From UBA5018 sp044375975 (GTDB taxonomy: Bacteria; Cyanobacteriota; Cyanobacteriia; PCC-6307; Cyanobiaceae): a stretch of 64,000 nucleotides of DNA. The notes below the pieces were generated by a model that was not told the origin of the DNA, made no database searches, and was given only the letters and a program-made list of their open reading frames with translations. The stretch is from assembly GCA_044375975.1 (NCBI GenBank), contig JBILLQ010000002.1:54060-118059 (forward strand), given 5' to 3'. Each line of letters starts with the position of its first letter. Position 1 is the first letter of the stretch. Positions 26,509 through 35,544 of the stretch are shown in pieces. Both the position numbers and the translations under genes were made by a program.

Positions 26509-27726
26509 GTGCTCAGGGTGCCTACAAGTGCTTTGGGTTCCAGCTTTGGCACCCAGGCAAGGGAGGCCGTGACTCCAGAAGTGCTGCTTAGGCGGCTGGG
26601 GGTGAGCCCCACACCACAACTGTTCACGCGCAGCGAGCAGATCTGGCAAAGCCTATTGATCGCGCCACCGCCGCTAGGGCCAATGCCAGCGGAACTGCGC
26701 AACATCAGCGACCTGCAAGAGCATTGGCTTGAGCGGCTTGCCTTTGGCCCCACGCCCCTGCACGACCGCATCGCCCAGACCTTTGCCGGCCTGTTTGCCG
26801 TAGACCGAAACAAAGTGCCCGATCCAGGCCAACTTTGGCAGCACCTTGAGACGATCCGCCAACAGCTGCGGGGGGGATATGGCCAGCTACTGGTGGCGAT
26901 GCTGGCAGACCCTGCCACCCTACGCAACCTGGACGGCCTAGCCAGCCACAGGAAAAGTCCGAATGAAAATTTGGCTCGCGAATTGATGGAGCTATACAGC
27001 GTTGGTGCCGGCTCCTTCCAGGAGAGCGATGTGATTTCTGGCGCTAGGGCCCTGAGTGGCTACCGGCTGCGCCAGGGACAGATCGTGCTGGATGAAGCCG
27101 CCCACGATCCAGGACCGATGCGGGTGCTGGGGAAACTGGCCAGCTTTGATGCCGCTTCCTTGGCCACCTGGCTGGTTTCCCAGCCCGCCGCCGCCCGGAT
27201 GATCCTGGCGCGGCTGTGGCGGGTGTGGCAGGGAGATCTACCTACGGCGGCCAACTTGAAACAGCTTGCCGGCCAGTGGCAACAAAAGCAGTTATCCCTG
27301 CCCTGGCTGGTGCAGCGGCTGCTGGAACTGCCATCCCAGCGCCGCAGCCTGGCTCAAGGCGCCATGGTGCGCGAACCCATCGATCTGATGGTGGCGGCCT
27401 TGAGACTGCTGGGCAGCCGCCAGAAGGAGGGCTTGCGACTGGCGCGGTTGCAGCTGCGAGCCATGGGCCAGGTGCCGTTTGAACCGCCCTCGATCAAGGG
27501 TTGGCCGTCGGATCGGCAGTGGATCACCGACTCCTGGCTTCGTGCCAGACAAAGGGCGATGCGCTCCCTGGTCAACCACCCGGAACTTTGGGAATCCAAC
27601 CAGCTGCCGCCGATGCTGGAGGCCAATCTGGTGCCCCGCCAACCCTTCAGCCTGCGGCTACCAGCCCCAGCCACCAAGGCCAACCTGCTCGCCCTGCTCA
27701 CCGATCCGGTGTGGCAACTCAAATAG
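26509..27726 (+). CDS. DUF1800 family protein
   Basis: A 405-residue protein with the family hallmark NENLARELMELYSVG near residue 158 and the SGYRLRQG region after it. Members are usually exported and co-encoded with a DUF1501 protein, as here (12-bp gap). Their biochemical function is unknown. GTG 26509 is the likely start. An obvious signal peptide is missing, so the real N-terminus might differ. GC content is much higher than in the genes just upstream. Confidence 0.85.
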   Translation: MLRVPTSALGSSFGTQAREAVTPEVLLRRLGVSPTPQLFTRSEQIWQSLLIAPPPLGPMPAELRNISDLQEHWLERLAFGPTPLHDRIAQTFAGLFAVDRNKVPDPGQLWQHLETIRQQLRGGYGQLLVAMLADPATLRNLDGLASHRKSPNENLARELMELYSVGAGSFQESDVISGARALSGYRLRQGQIVLDEAAHDPGPMRVLGKLASFDAASLATWLVSQPAAARMILARLWRVWQGDLPTAANLKQLAGQWQQKQLSLPWLVQRLLELPSQRRSLAQGAMVREPIDLMVAALRLLGSRQKEGLRLARLQLRAMGQVPFEPPSIKGWPSDRQWITDSWLRARQRAMRSLVNHPELWESNQLPPMLEANLVPRQPFSLRLPAPATKANLLALLTDPVWQLK

Positions 27727-27738
27727 CCCCCCGGGACC

Positions 27739-28878
27739 ATGCGCCGCCGCTCCCTGCTAAAGCTGAGTTTTTGGGTGGCCCTGGGGGCCGCCATCGGGCC
27801 GATGGCGAAGCCGGCGTCCCTGGGATGGCGGTCGCGGCGAGCCGAGTCAGCTCGGGCCCAGACCACCCCAGGCGGCTCCCAACGGGTATTGATACTGCTG
27901 GAGTTGCAAGGTGGCAACGATGGGCTCAATTGCGTGGGGCCTTTCGGGGATCCGATCTACCAGCAACTGCGGGGCCCTTTGGCGGTGAATGCGGCGGAGG
28001 CCCTGGCGCTCGGGGAGGGCCTGGCCATGAATCCCGCCCTGGAGGCCCTGCGCCCCAGCTTGGAGGCTGGCCGACTGGCCTGGCTGTTGGGGGTGGGCTG
28101 GAGCCAGCCGAACCGCAGCCATTTTCTGGCCAGCGACCAATGGGCCAGCGCCAAGGCCAGTGGCTGGGGAGGCGAGGGCTGGCTGGGCCGGGACGCGGCC
28201 GCCCGGGGCGAGCGGGGCCCCCTGGTGGCGGTCGGCGATGGAGGGGCCGCGGCGCTGGAAGCCGCTGGCATCCAGCTGCTGCATCTGCAGCAAGCGGATC
28301 TGCGCGGCCCCGCCCAGCACTGGCCCGCACCGCCCCAAGCCGGCGACAACAAGGCCCTGCGGCGACTGCTGGAGTTGGAGCAGTCGAGCCAACAGGGGTT
28401 GCGGGATCTGGTGGCCGAGCTGGCCCCAATCGCCGTGCTCGATGCGGCTCGCCTGCCTGCTACAGCCCTGGGCAAGCAACTGGGCCTCGCCCTGCGACTG
28501 ATAGCCGGTAGCCAGCCTCCTGCCGTGATTCAAGTGAGCCAGAAGGGCTACGACACCCACGCCAACCAGCAGCGGCGCCATACGCGCCTGTTACAAGAGC
28601 TCGCCGAGGCCCTGAGTGGATTCGAGCGGGGCCTGGCCGCCTTGCCCAAACGCCCAAGAGTGGAACTGCTTACGGTTAGTGAATTCGGCCGGCGCCTGCA
28701 GGTGAATGGCTCGGGCGGCACGGACCACGGCAGCGCCTCAGTGCTGCTGCGGCTCGGGGATCAAGTGGGGGAGAAGCTGCAGGGAAGTTATCCCAACCTC
28801 GGCAATCGGGATGCCCGCGGCGACCTGCTGGCCAGTTGGTCCCCCCCCGACGCGATGGCCCAGTTGCTGAGCAGCTAG
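27739..28878 (+). CDS. DUF1501 family protein, exported
   Basis: A 379-residue protein with an N-terminal MRRRSLLKLSFWVALGAA, a positively charged then hydrophobic leader resembling Tat signals although the classical twin-Arg consensus is imperfect. Family blocks are ILLELQGGNDGLN, NRSHFLASD, a GYDTHANQ stretch and SEFGRRLQVNGSGGTDHG. DUF1501 proteins are distantly related to alkaline-phosphatase/sulfatase folds, and the Asp/His residues in these blocks fit that. It is paired with the DUF1800 gene as a likely two-gene operon. Function unknown. Confidence 0.85.
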   Translation: MRRRSLLKLSFWVALGAAIGPMAKPASLGWRSRRAESARAQTTPGGSQRVLILLELQGGNDGLNCVGPFGDPIYQQLRGPLAVNAAEALALGEGLAMNPALEALRPSLEAGRLAWLLGVGWSQPNRSHFLASDQWASAKASGWGGEGWLGRDAAARGERGPLVAVGDGGAAALEAAGIQLLHLQQADLRGPAQHWPAPPQAGDNKALRRLLELEQSSQQGLRDLVAELAPIAVLDAARLPATALGKQLGLALRLIAGSQPPAVIQVSQKGYDTHANQQRRHTRLLQELAEALSGFERGLAALPKRPRVELLTVSEFGRRLQVNGSGGTDHGSASVLLRLGDQVGEKLQGSYPNLGNRDARGDLLASWSPPDAMAQLLSS

Positions 28879-29197
28879 GCCGGCAAGACCTAGACAATCA
28901 AAAGTAGACTCCAATGAGATTGAATATTGCTAAAAATCACCCCATGACATTGAACACCGTAAAAATCACCCATTCAGGAATTGCGAATCAGCGATAAGCC
29001 CGGCAAGCCCAATGCTTTGGGGAATGAGAGTGGCAGGCTTTGGTCTTTGGAAGCGTTCCACCTGGAAGTTGGCCGGGTCTCCATGGGAAAGTAATTCAAA
29101 ATGCCAACGGAAAGTCATTCGCCCCAATTGCCAAGCACAAGCCAGCACTGTGATCGGGCGCATGGGCCATAATCGTTGGCATATGCCAATGGTGTGG
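28879..29197. other. Spacer with an imperfect direct repeat
   Basis: No gene was recognised. Two roughly 30-nt stretches at about 28915-28975 share the pattern ATGA-ATTGAA...AAAAATCACCC. An inverted CTAGG/CCTAG pair begins at the end of the DUF1501 gene (28875-28893) and may be a weak terminator. Confidence 0.4.
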
Positions 29198-30934
29198 ATG
29201 TCCGAATTATCCTCTAACTCCCCCGCACCTGCGCCTACAACAGCCCCTGAGCAATCCCTGGAGGCCAGGGCAAAAGCCCTCAGTCAAGCGGGTAAAAGGG
29301 CTGAGGCCCTGGCTTGCTTTGAGCAACTGGCCGCCCAGCAGCCAAGCAATGCCTGGTGGCTGATCTGGCAGGTGAGCTGTCTGCATGGCCTCGGTCGTTG
29401 GTCCGAGGCGCTAACCCGCCTGGCCCAGGTGCCGCAGCAGGGCTCCCTGGTATTGGAAACCTGGCGCAAACGCTTTTCCCTACTTAGGGCCTCCGGTCAG
29501 CTGCCACAAGCAGCTCTAGTGCTGGCCCAGAGGCCCCTACCCCCAGGGCTGCAGCCCCTTGAGCTAGAGCAGCGCCAACTGGAACTGGCGCGCAGCTATC
29601 GGGATCAACCGCGCGTGTTGGCCTGCCTGGATCAGCTGCTGCAGCTCAGCGATGAGCAGCCCGATTCGGTCAATGCTGAGCAGCTGCAGCGCTGGCGGGA
29701 TCAGCGCCGAGAGACCCTGGTGGTGCTAGGTGCAGCCGAGGCGGATCAGGCCGTGGCCGCCATGGACGCCAGCAATGCCCCAGCCCGACGCGAGCGCAGT
29801 TATACCGCCTTGCGCTTGGCCCTAGGGCGCGGCCAACTGCAAAAAGCGCGGCAATTGGCCGCGACGATCGATGCCGATAGCCCAGGCCTAGAGCTGGTTA
29901 GCCGCCGCGAACAGTCCCTAACATTGGCCCATCGGATTGCCCTAGCCACGGCTGACCTGCGCGGTGCCGAAACGCACCTCAAGCGCATACGCGAGCTATT
30001 GGCAGCCAGTGAAGATAAAGATCAGCTAAAGCGTGTCGGCGCCGAACCGCTGCGGCAATGGCGCTTGGAGCTGGGGGCCGACGCTGCCCTGGCAGAGGAG
30101 CTGGTCAAGCTGGGAGAGGAAGCCAGTGCAGCCAGCCTGGCGAAGTTGCACCTCGGCAATGCTGGTCCCACGGTGACCTCCTTCGCCCTAATCCGGGCCC
30201 TGGCCAAGCCCCAAGGGCCGATCACAAAGCCCAATCAACCAGATCCAGAAGGGCTGATTCCCCGGCGCCTGTGGCTGCTGAAAACCCCAGGCGATAGCCG
30301 CCCCACCAGCGAACAGGATCTCCAGCAGCACTGCCGGCTAATCAATCCAGGTTGGCTATTTGATACGCGCCAGGCCACCGCCACCACCGCCGACAATCAG
30401 TGGGCTGATCTACCAAAATTGGTGCAGGCAGCAGCCTTCTGCATCAACGATCACATCAGCCGTGGCGACCTGATGGCCATGGCCCTGATCTGGCGCTATG
30501 GCGGCGTGGTGCTGGAACCTCGCAGCTTGACTCTCCAGCCCCTCGATCTGCTGCTGGGCGGTGGAGCCGGCTTGGTGGTGGTCGCAGACGCACTCGGTCA
30601 ACTGCAGCTGCCCCTGCTGGCGGCTCGTCCGCGCCACCCGGCGATCGGAGCCGCCCTGGAGCAGGCATGCCGCACCGTTCTGCGAGGGGAGGCATATAGC
30701 CGTTGGGATGCCACTCGGGAAGTGCCCCTAAGCCAGGCAATCGCCAACTGGCTGGCGCCCCAGTTGGCCGACCAGCCCGCCCCCGCCGGCATGCGCCTGG
30801 TTAGGGCTCAAGATCTACCCCACTGGCTAGGACAAAATCTGGAGCTTCCCGGCTATAAAGCACCCACAGCAGCGCGGATGTTCTTCAACGCCAACCAGCG
30901 AATCCAGGCCATGAAACAGCTCCGCGAAGCCTGA
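29198..30934 (+). CDS. TPR-like protein with a degenerate GT32-like domain
   Basis: About 578 residues from ATG 29198; an upstream frame extension has no protein-like composition. Residues about 20-330 are helical, TPR-like repeats (QAGKRAEALACFEQLAAQQPS, read in two parts). The C-terminal part resembles GT32 transferases: PRRLWLLKTPGDSRP (equivalent of the IPKxIHxxW strand) and GDLMAMALIWRYGGVVLEPRS, which corresponds to the family's DxxRYxxLyxxGGxYxDxD block. The metal-binding DxD is replaced by LEPRS, so catalysis may be lost or altered. It follows the DUF1501 gene and precedes the SGNH/sulfotransferase pair. Assignment by motif only. Confidence 0.6.
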   Translation: MSELSSNSPAPAPTTAPEQSLEARAKALSQAGKRAEALACFEQLAAQQPSNAWWLIWQVSCLHGLGRWSEALTRLAQVPQQGSLVLETWRKRFSLLRASGQLPQAALVLAQRPLPPGLQPLELEQRQLELARSYRDQPRVLACLDQLLQLSDEQPDSVNAEQLQRWRDQRRETLVVLGAAEADQAVAAMDASNAPARRERSYTALRLALGRGQLQKARQLAATIDADSPGLELVSRREQSLTLAHRIALATADLRGAETHLKRIRELLAASEDKDQLKRVGAEPLRQWRLELGADAALAEELVKLGEEASAASLAKLHLGNAGPTVTSFALIRALAKPQGPITKPNQPDPEGLIPRRLWLLKTPGDSRPTSEQDLQQHCRLINPGWLFDTRQATATTADNQWADLPKLVQAAAFCINDHISRGDLMAMALIWRYGGVVLEPRSLTLQPLDLLLGGGAGLVVVADALGQLQLPLLAARPRHPAIGAALEQACRTVLRGEAYSRWDATREVPLSQAIANWLAPQLADQPAPAGMRLVRAQDLPHWLGQNLELPGYKAPTAARMFFNANQRIQAMKQLREA

Positions 30935-31130
30935 AAAGCCCCAACAGACTGAAAAACTCAGCCAGGTAAAAACTTGGAAGATCAAGTATGGTATTTTTGT
31001 CCGGCCGCCCTGGGAGACTTTGGCAAACTGCAATTTTGAGAGCCTGCCGCCTACAGCCATTGCATCATCAAGCTTATATTGAAGATGTCTCCGAATGTTT
31101 CAAAAATTTATCCAGTGAAGACGGCCTAAA

Positions 31131-32351
31131 ATGCATACAGATCCAATCAGTCCACAGGTATCAAAAGTGAGCAACGAACCAATCGTAACCGAAGGTAGCG
31201 ACAATTACCTTTTTCTTACTGGTGGCATGCATCGTCCCCTGGGCTTGCTCAAGGGGGAAGTTGAGCCAGATGCCAGCTCAATTGATAATTTCTGGGGAAA
31301 CTTGCAGCGCCGCCAAGCACTCTGTCGGCAAACTGGGGCGTCATACGTACACTTGGTGTCGCCGGACAAGGCCTTCGTGCTAAGAGAAAATTTCCCTATT
31401 CCCATCGGAACTCCCATTCTAGAGCGATATAAGCAGGCGGTTGGCCCAGCCACATATAAGGATATTTCCCCCCACCTCAGCTATCCACTGGATGCCCTGA
31501 GGAGGGAAGCTCAGCAAGTGTGTTCGCGAGTTGACAGCCACTTCACGCTAATGGGCTCCCTTTGTTGCTTGGAAGCCGCCCTTGAATTGGCGATAAGACA
31601 GGAGCCTTTTGCCTGCAAGACCGACAATGTAGGCCAGGCAATTGGAATCATCTCCCACCAGGAAATTCCCGAAAATGCCGGAAATAAGCAAGAAGTTGTC
31701 GGGGAAATTACTGCTGATTCAACCAAATCTGGGACCGCCAGCCCTTGGAGTGATAGCCCTGGTCAAGCGCCAGGGTCACCGATCAATCTATCTATACTAC
31801 GCTCATGGGTGATGGAAAATAGCGTTGAACAGGGAACCTGGAGCGGCGACTTGGGCTCTAAGCTAAATCCGCCCAGCGAAGAAACAAAGAGCATACTAAA
31901 GCTATCCCAGCAAACCAAGCACATCAGTAATCAAATGATTAAAGGCAATGACGGCATCTGCGATATATACATCAATCGCAGCCGCATCGCTGATAGCCCC
32001 AGGGCCTTGGTCTTTGGTGACAGCTTTGCCCGGGGCTTGGTTCCCTTGATGACACGCATCTTTGGAATGGTGATATTCTGCCGTAGTCGCTATGTTCACG
32101 ATGAAATTGTGCTCGGTTTTAAGCCTCAGCTCGTGATCAGCCAGAATGTCGAGCGCTATCTTTCTAAGGTTGGTCACGACGATGAACGCCCTCCCTTTCT
32201 CCTCTATCCCAGCCTGCGGGCTGAGCCCGTGGCGGCGCCAAATCTATTCAGTAAACTAATGGCCGCCTGCATGGCCGTCGACCGCCCGCCATTTCATCGC
32301 TTCATCGAACAGATTCAACAGGGGATTCCCATTGATAGTCTGTCCTTCTGA
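31131..32351 (+). CDS. AlgX/AlgJ-like SGNH-type acetyltransferase
   Basis: A 406-residue protein with the hallmarks of the AlgX/AlgJ/V SGNH family that O-acetylates polysaccharides. It has a GSDNYLFLTGG opening, VHLVSPDKAFVLRENFP, the DSHFT catalytic Asp-His block (D135, H137) and FGDSFARG with the putative nucleophile Ser298. Most homologues act outside the cytoplasmic membrane, but no signal peptide is visible here, which is odd; the N-terminus could be mis-set or export unusual. The sulfotransferase-like gene starts within or just after its end, so the two probably decorate the same polymer. Confidence 0.75.
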   Translation: MHTDPISPQVSKVSNEPIVTEGSDNYLFLTGGMHRPLGLLKGEVEPDASSIDNFWGNLQRRQALCRQTGASYVHLVSPDKAFVLRENFPIPIGTPILERYKQAVGPATYKDISPHLSYPLDALRREAQQVCSRVDSHFTLMGSLCCLEAALELAIRQEPFACKTDNVGQAIGIISHQEIPENAGNKQEVVGEITADSTKSGTASPWSDSPGQAPGSPINLSILRSWVMENSVEQGTWSGDLGSKLNPPSEETKSILKLSQQTKHISNQMIKGNDGICDIYINRSRIADSPRALVFGDSFARGLVPLMTRIFGMVIFCRSRYVHDEIVLGFKPQLVISQNVERYLSKVGHDDERPPFLLYPSLRAEPVAAPNLFSKLMAACMAVDRPPFHRFIEQIQQGIPIDSLSF

Positions 32352-32364
32352 TTCAGCCGTTGCC

Positions 32365-33504
32365 GTGATCACAAACTCCCGCAGCTCCTGGTTACTAGGC
32401 TGGCCATCCAAGGCAAAACAATCGCTGCAACTGCTGCTAGCAGCCATGGCTCCAGACTGCGATCTGGAATGCCTCCCGGGCGCCGACCAACTTTGCCCCA
32501 GCCTGAAGCAGGCCCACCAGGAGCAACTTGAACTGGCTACGCTCCAGCCAAAGACGGCCAGTCGCCAGCGGGGCAGTACTGTCCTGGGTTGGCTAGATTT
32601 ACTATTGCAAGAACTGCAGGCAGCCGGACTAGAAAGAGCGGCTATCCAGCTCCAAAGACGGGCCCACCTACACCAGTTGCGCCTGGAGGAAGGAGCGGCC
32701 GGAGCTGGACCAACTCTGCGCACGATTCATCACTTTGCCTGCACTGGCGGCACTGTAATCAGCAAGTGCCTGGCAGCACTGCCCCAGGTGATGCTGATCA
32801 GCGAAATCAACCCAATAAATCGCAACTCCCCCAAATTCAATCCCAGCCACCCTCTAGCTCTATTAGAACAGCGTTGCGCAACACCCCTGGCAGAGCCCTG
32901 GTTGCGGAGAGAGTTTGCCGATCAACTATCACTGCTGATCGACTGGTGCCGAGAAGCGCACTGCGATCTATTGCTAAGAGACCACAGTCACAGCGACTAC
33001 TGCGTAGGGCCGAACTGGTCAAAGCAGCCAACCCTGCTCGGTCAACTACCGCAATCATCTAGGGTTTTCTCGGTGGTAACCCTACGCCATCCGTTGGATT
33101 CGTGGCTTGGTCTCTGCCATGCCGGCTGGCAGAAACAACTGCACCCCCCTAGCCTGCTGAGCTACTGCCAACGATACGGTCAATTTCTTAATCATTATGA
33201 GCACAAGCCCTGGCTTTATTACGAAGATTTCTGCCGGGAACCGGCCTGGTTCCTGGAGATGATTTGCGAAGAATTCTGCCTGGACTATGATCCAAAAATC
33301 CTGGATGATTTCCCGGAAATCCAGTTAAGCGGTGACAGCGGCAGAAAAGATAATGCAATAGCACTTCGATCAAGGCGACCGATCCCCAGCGAAATCCAGA
33401 GCGAGTTAAACGATACAGTCACCCGGCGCGCCCTGCTGAACCTTTGCGAGCGCATGGGATATCCTTTAAAGAACAGGGCGCAGCCAATTAATAAGCGCCA
33501 ATAG
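32365..33504 (+). CDS. Sulfotransferase-like protein
   Basis: About 379 residues from GTG 32365; a TTG at 32332 inside the previous gene is an alternative. A P-loop-like FACTGGTVISKCL (residues about 124-136) matches the 5'-phosphosulfate-binding loop of PAPS-dependent sulfotransferases. VVTLRHPLDSW corresponds to the 3'-phosphate-binding Arg/Ser strand, and LYYEDFCREPAWFLEMIC to the later helix. The N-terminal about 110 residues are unassigned. It would sulfate a sugar using PAPS. Together with the SGNH protein it suggests a decorated, acidic surface polymer. Confidence 0.7.
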   Translation: MITNSRSSWLLGWPSKAKQSLQLLLAAMAPDCDLECLPGADQLCPSLKQAHQEQLELATLQPKTASRQRGSTVLGWLDLLLQELQAAGLERAAIQLQRRAHLHQLRLEEGAAGAGPTLRTIHHFACTGGTVISKCLAALPQVMLISEINPINRNSPKFNPSHPLALLEQRCATPLAEPWLRREFADQLSLLIDWCREAHCDLLLRDHSHSDYCVGPNWSKQPTLLGQLPQSSRVFSVVTLRHPLDSWLGLCHAGWQKQLHPPSLLSYCQRYGQFLNHYEHKPWLYYEDFCREPAWFLEMICEEFCLDYDPKILDDFPEIQLSGDSGRKDNAIALRSRRPIPSEIQSELNDTVTRRALLNLCERMGYPLKNRAQPINKRQ

Positions 33505-33768
33505 CAATGTAAATCATCAAATTAATTGCGCCGATAGACAGCAATGTCAAAAACTTGTTGGATGGCTCACTGGCCTGTGGGACTTCATCTCGGCGCGGCC
33601 CGCCAACGAAAGAACAACCGCAAGGTACTGAGGATATAGGCAAGCCCTGTTTCTGGAGGTCACTTCGCTATTGTGAGCTAGTATCATTGCCGCGACTGCA
33701 TTGTCAGTGACTCGCAGAAGCTTTGCGGATAATTTTGAAGTGCTAACAAATAAAAACAACTGATAAAT

Positions 33769-33874
33769 TAATTTGCCAACCAGCCAACCAGCCAACCAGC
33801 CAACCAGCCAACCAGCCAACCAACCAACCAACCAACCAACCAACCAGCCAGCCAGCTAACTGGTTGGCAAATTA
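33769..33874. repeat. Tandem 8-mer array flanked by a perfect 15-bp inverted repeat
   Basis: The arms TAATTTGCCAACCAG (33769-33783) and CTGGTTGGCAAATTA (33860-33874) are exact complements. The 76-nt interior consists of CCAACCAG octamers, degenerating into CCAA tetramers, then CCAG units. It sits between the convergent sulfotransferase and glycerate kinase genes, so it could act as a terminator. No coding potential. Confidence 0.9.
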
Positions 33875-34045
33875 GCATGCAAACCCATGGCTAAATGTTG
33901 CCCGCTTCGTGTCTATTGCATCGCAAGCGCTTTTTGCGATGCACATTATGCTAATTTTGCGGATCGTAAGTTCGGATCGTGCTTGTATTAACTTGCCGGA
34001 AAGTGCCGTTGGAAATTGCTGGCAACTCCAGGGTCAAGGCTGGAG

Positions 34046-35230
34046 CTATGGCGGAGTTTTGTGGCTAGCCAAGTGGCTTTTTGGCAGGGCGGAGATTAGT
34101 AATCGCAGTACTCGCTCGGTTGTATCGGCAAGCATTCGCTTGCCCTGCCCCATCGCCTCATTCAGGCTCACTGGGCCGGGCACTAAAGTGAACATGCTAG
34201 TTACGCCAAGAGGGTATAGGTTGTCTGCGCCAGGCCCAATACTGCCGACAATTGCCACCACCGGTATTCCGTAGCTCTGGGAAACTCGGGCCACGCCACT
34301 AATGGTTTTACCGCAGGCAGTTTGGTGGTCAATCCGCCCTTCACCGGTGAGCACAAGATCGGCGCCGTCTACTTTTTCGGCAAAGCCACTGGCATCGAGC
34401 ATGATGCGAATACCCGGCCGCAGTTCGGCGCCCAGGAAAGCCAAAAGCCCGGCACCCAAACCACCGGCGGCGCCGGCGCCTGGTTGGTGGCGTACTTCAC
34501 GGCCGACTGCCTTCTCGATCAGCTCAATTGCCTTGGTCAGGTTTGCTTCTAGTTCGCCGACAATCTCGGGGGTTGCTCCCTTCTGCGGAGCGAACAGGGC
34601 AGTGCAGCCCCGCGGGCCCAGTAGGGGGTTGTCCACATCGCAAGCCACCTCAATCCGACTGCTGTTCACGGCCGGATGCAGCTGCGACATGTCGATGCTG
34701 GCCAGCTCGGCCAACAGACCGCCAGTGATCGGCTCGCGGATCTCACTGCCATCAGCGCGCAGAAACCTGATTCCCAGGGCCTGGGCCATGCCAGCGCCGA
34801 GGTCGTTCGTGGCCGAACCGCCGATCCCCAGGATCAAATGCCTCGCCCCCATTGCCAAGGCGGCGCTGATCAGCTCCCCTGTGCCGTAGCTGGTGGTATG
34901 CAGTGGATTGCGCTTGGTATCGGGGACAAGGGGCAGACCGGAGACAGAGGCCATGTCGAGCACCGCCGTACGCCCCTCATTGATCAGGCCGATCTGGCCT
35001 GGCACCCTCTGGCGATCGCTCGGCAGCGGGCCGGTAGCCTCCACCCAGCGCCGGTCACCGCCGGTAGCGGCAACGAGGGCCTCCGCAGTGCCCTCACCAC
35101 CGTCGGCCATGGGCAGGCAGATCACCTCAGCGTTGGGCAGCACACGCGAGATGCCCTCGCGGAAGGCCTCGCACACCTCCATGGCTGTCATAGAACCTTT
35201 GAAGGAATCCGGCGCCAGTACAATTTTCAT
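34046..35230 (-). CDS. glxK: Glycerate 2-kinase
   Basis: A 394-residue class I glycerate kinase that phosphorylates D-glycerate from ATP, feeding photorespiratory or glycolate carbon back to metabolism. Family blocks are MKIVLAPDSFKGS at the N-terminus, MADGGEGTAEALV, ILGIGGSATNDLGAGM and LTGEGRIDHQT. The true start is ATG 35230, because upstream in-frame codons are not family-like. It is alone and convergent with the sulfotransferase gene. The GxK/GarK subclass, and hence 2- rather than 3-phosphoglycerate as product, is from family knowledge. Confidence 0.93.
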   Translation of the reverse strand: MKIVLAPDSFKGSMTAMEVCEAFREGISRVLPNAEVICLPMADGGEGTAEALVAATGGDRRWVEATGPLPSDRQRVPGQIGLINEGRTAVLDMASVSGLPLVPDTKRNPLHTTSYGTGELISAALAMGARHLILGIGGSATNDLGAGMAQALGIRFLRADGSEIREPITGGLLAELASIDMSQLHPAVNSSRIEVACDVDNPLLGPRGCTALFAPQKGATPEIVGELEANLTKAIELIEKAVGREVRHQPGAGAAGGLGAGLLAFLGAELRPGIRIMLDASGFAEKVDGADLVLTGEGRIDHQTACGKTISGVARVSQSYGIPVVAIVGSIGPGADNLYPLGVTSMFTLVPGPVSLNEAMGQGKRMLADTTERVLRLLISALPKSHLASHKTPP

Positions 35231-35544
35231 CGTTTTTAATGAACCAGTGCCGCCCAATCGATTGCGATACAATATACCTTCAATAGTTGAAGACTGAGCG
35301 ATCGCGGCCTCTCGGCCATGGCGCCTGAGCTGCAGCTCGCTTTGGCAGTGAATCTACGGATTATCGGCTCGCCTGTGATCGACCAGCTTCCGGCCCAGGC
35401 AGTTGGTTTGCTGGAACTGCAACTACTTTGCCAGCCATTGATCCGGCATACGGATCCACAGATCCAGATTGGAGTGGCGGCTCTTGGTGCCAGGGGCTTG
35501 GTTGGCAATCAGATTGTTGGCGGAATCGATCGAGTTTGGTGCCA

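Noticed and set aside
35236..35508. Continuation of a nuclease-like gene after VSISDGDTLQV
   Set aside because: I translated all three leftward frames from 35560 to 35281 and none continued with staphylococcal-nuclease-type motifs.
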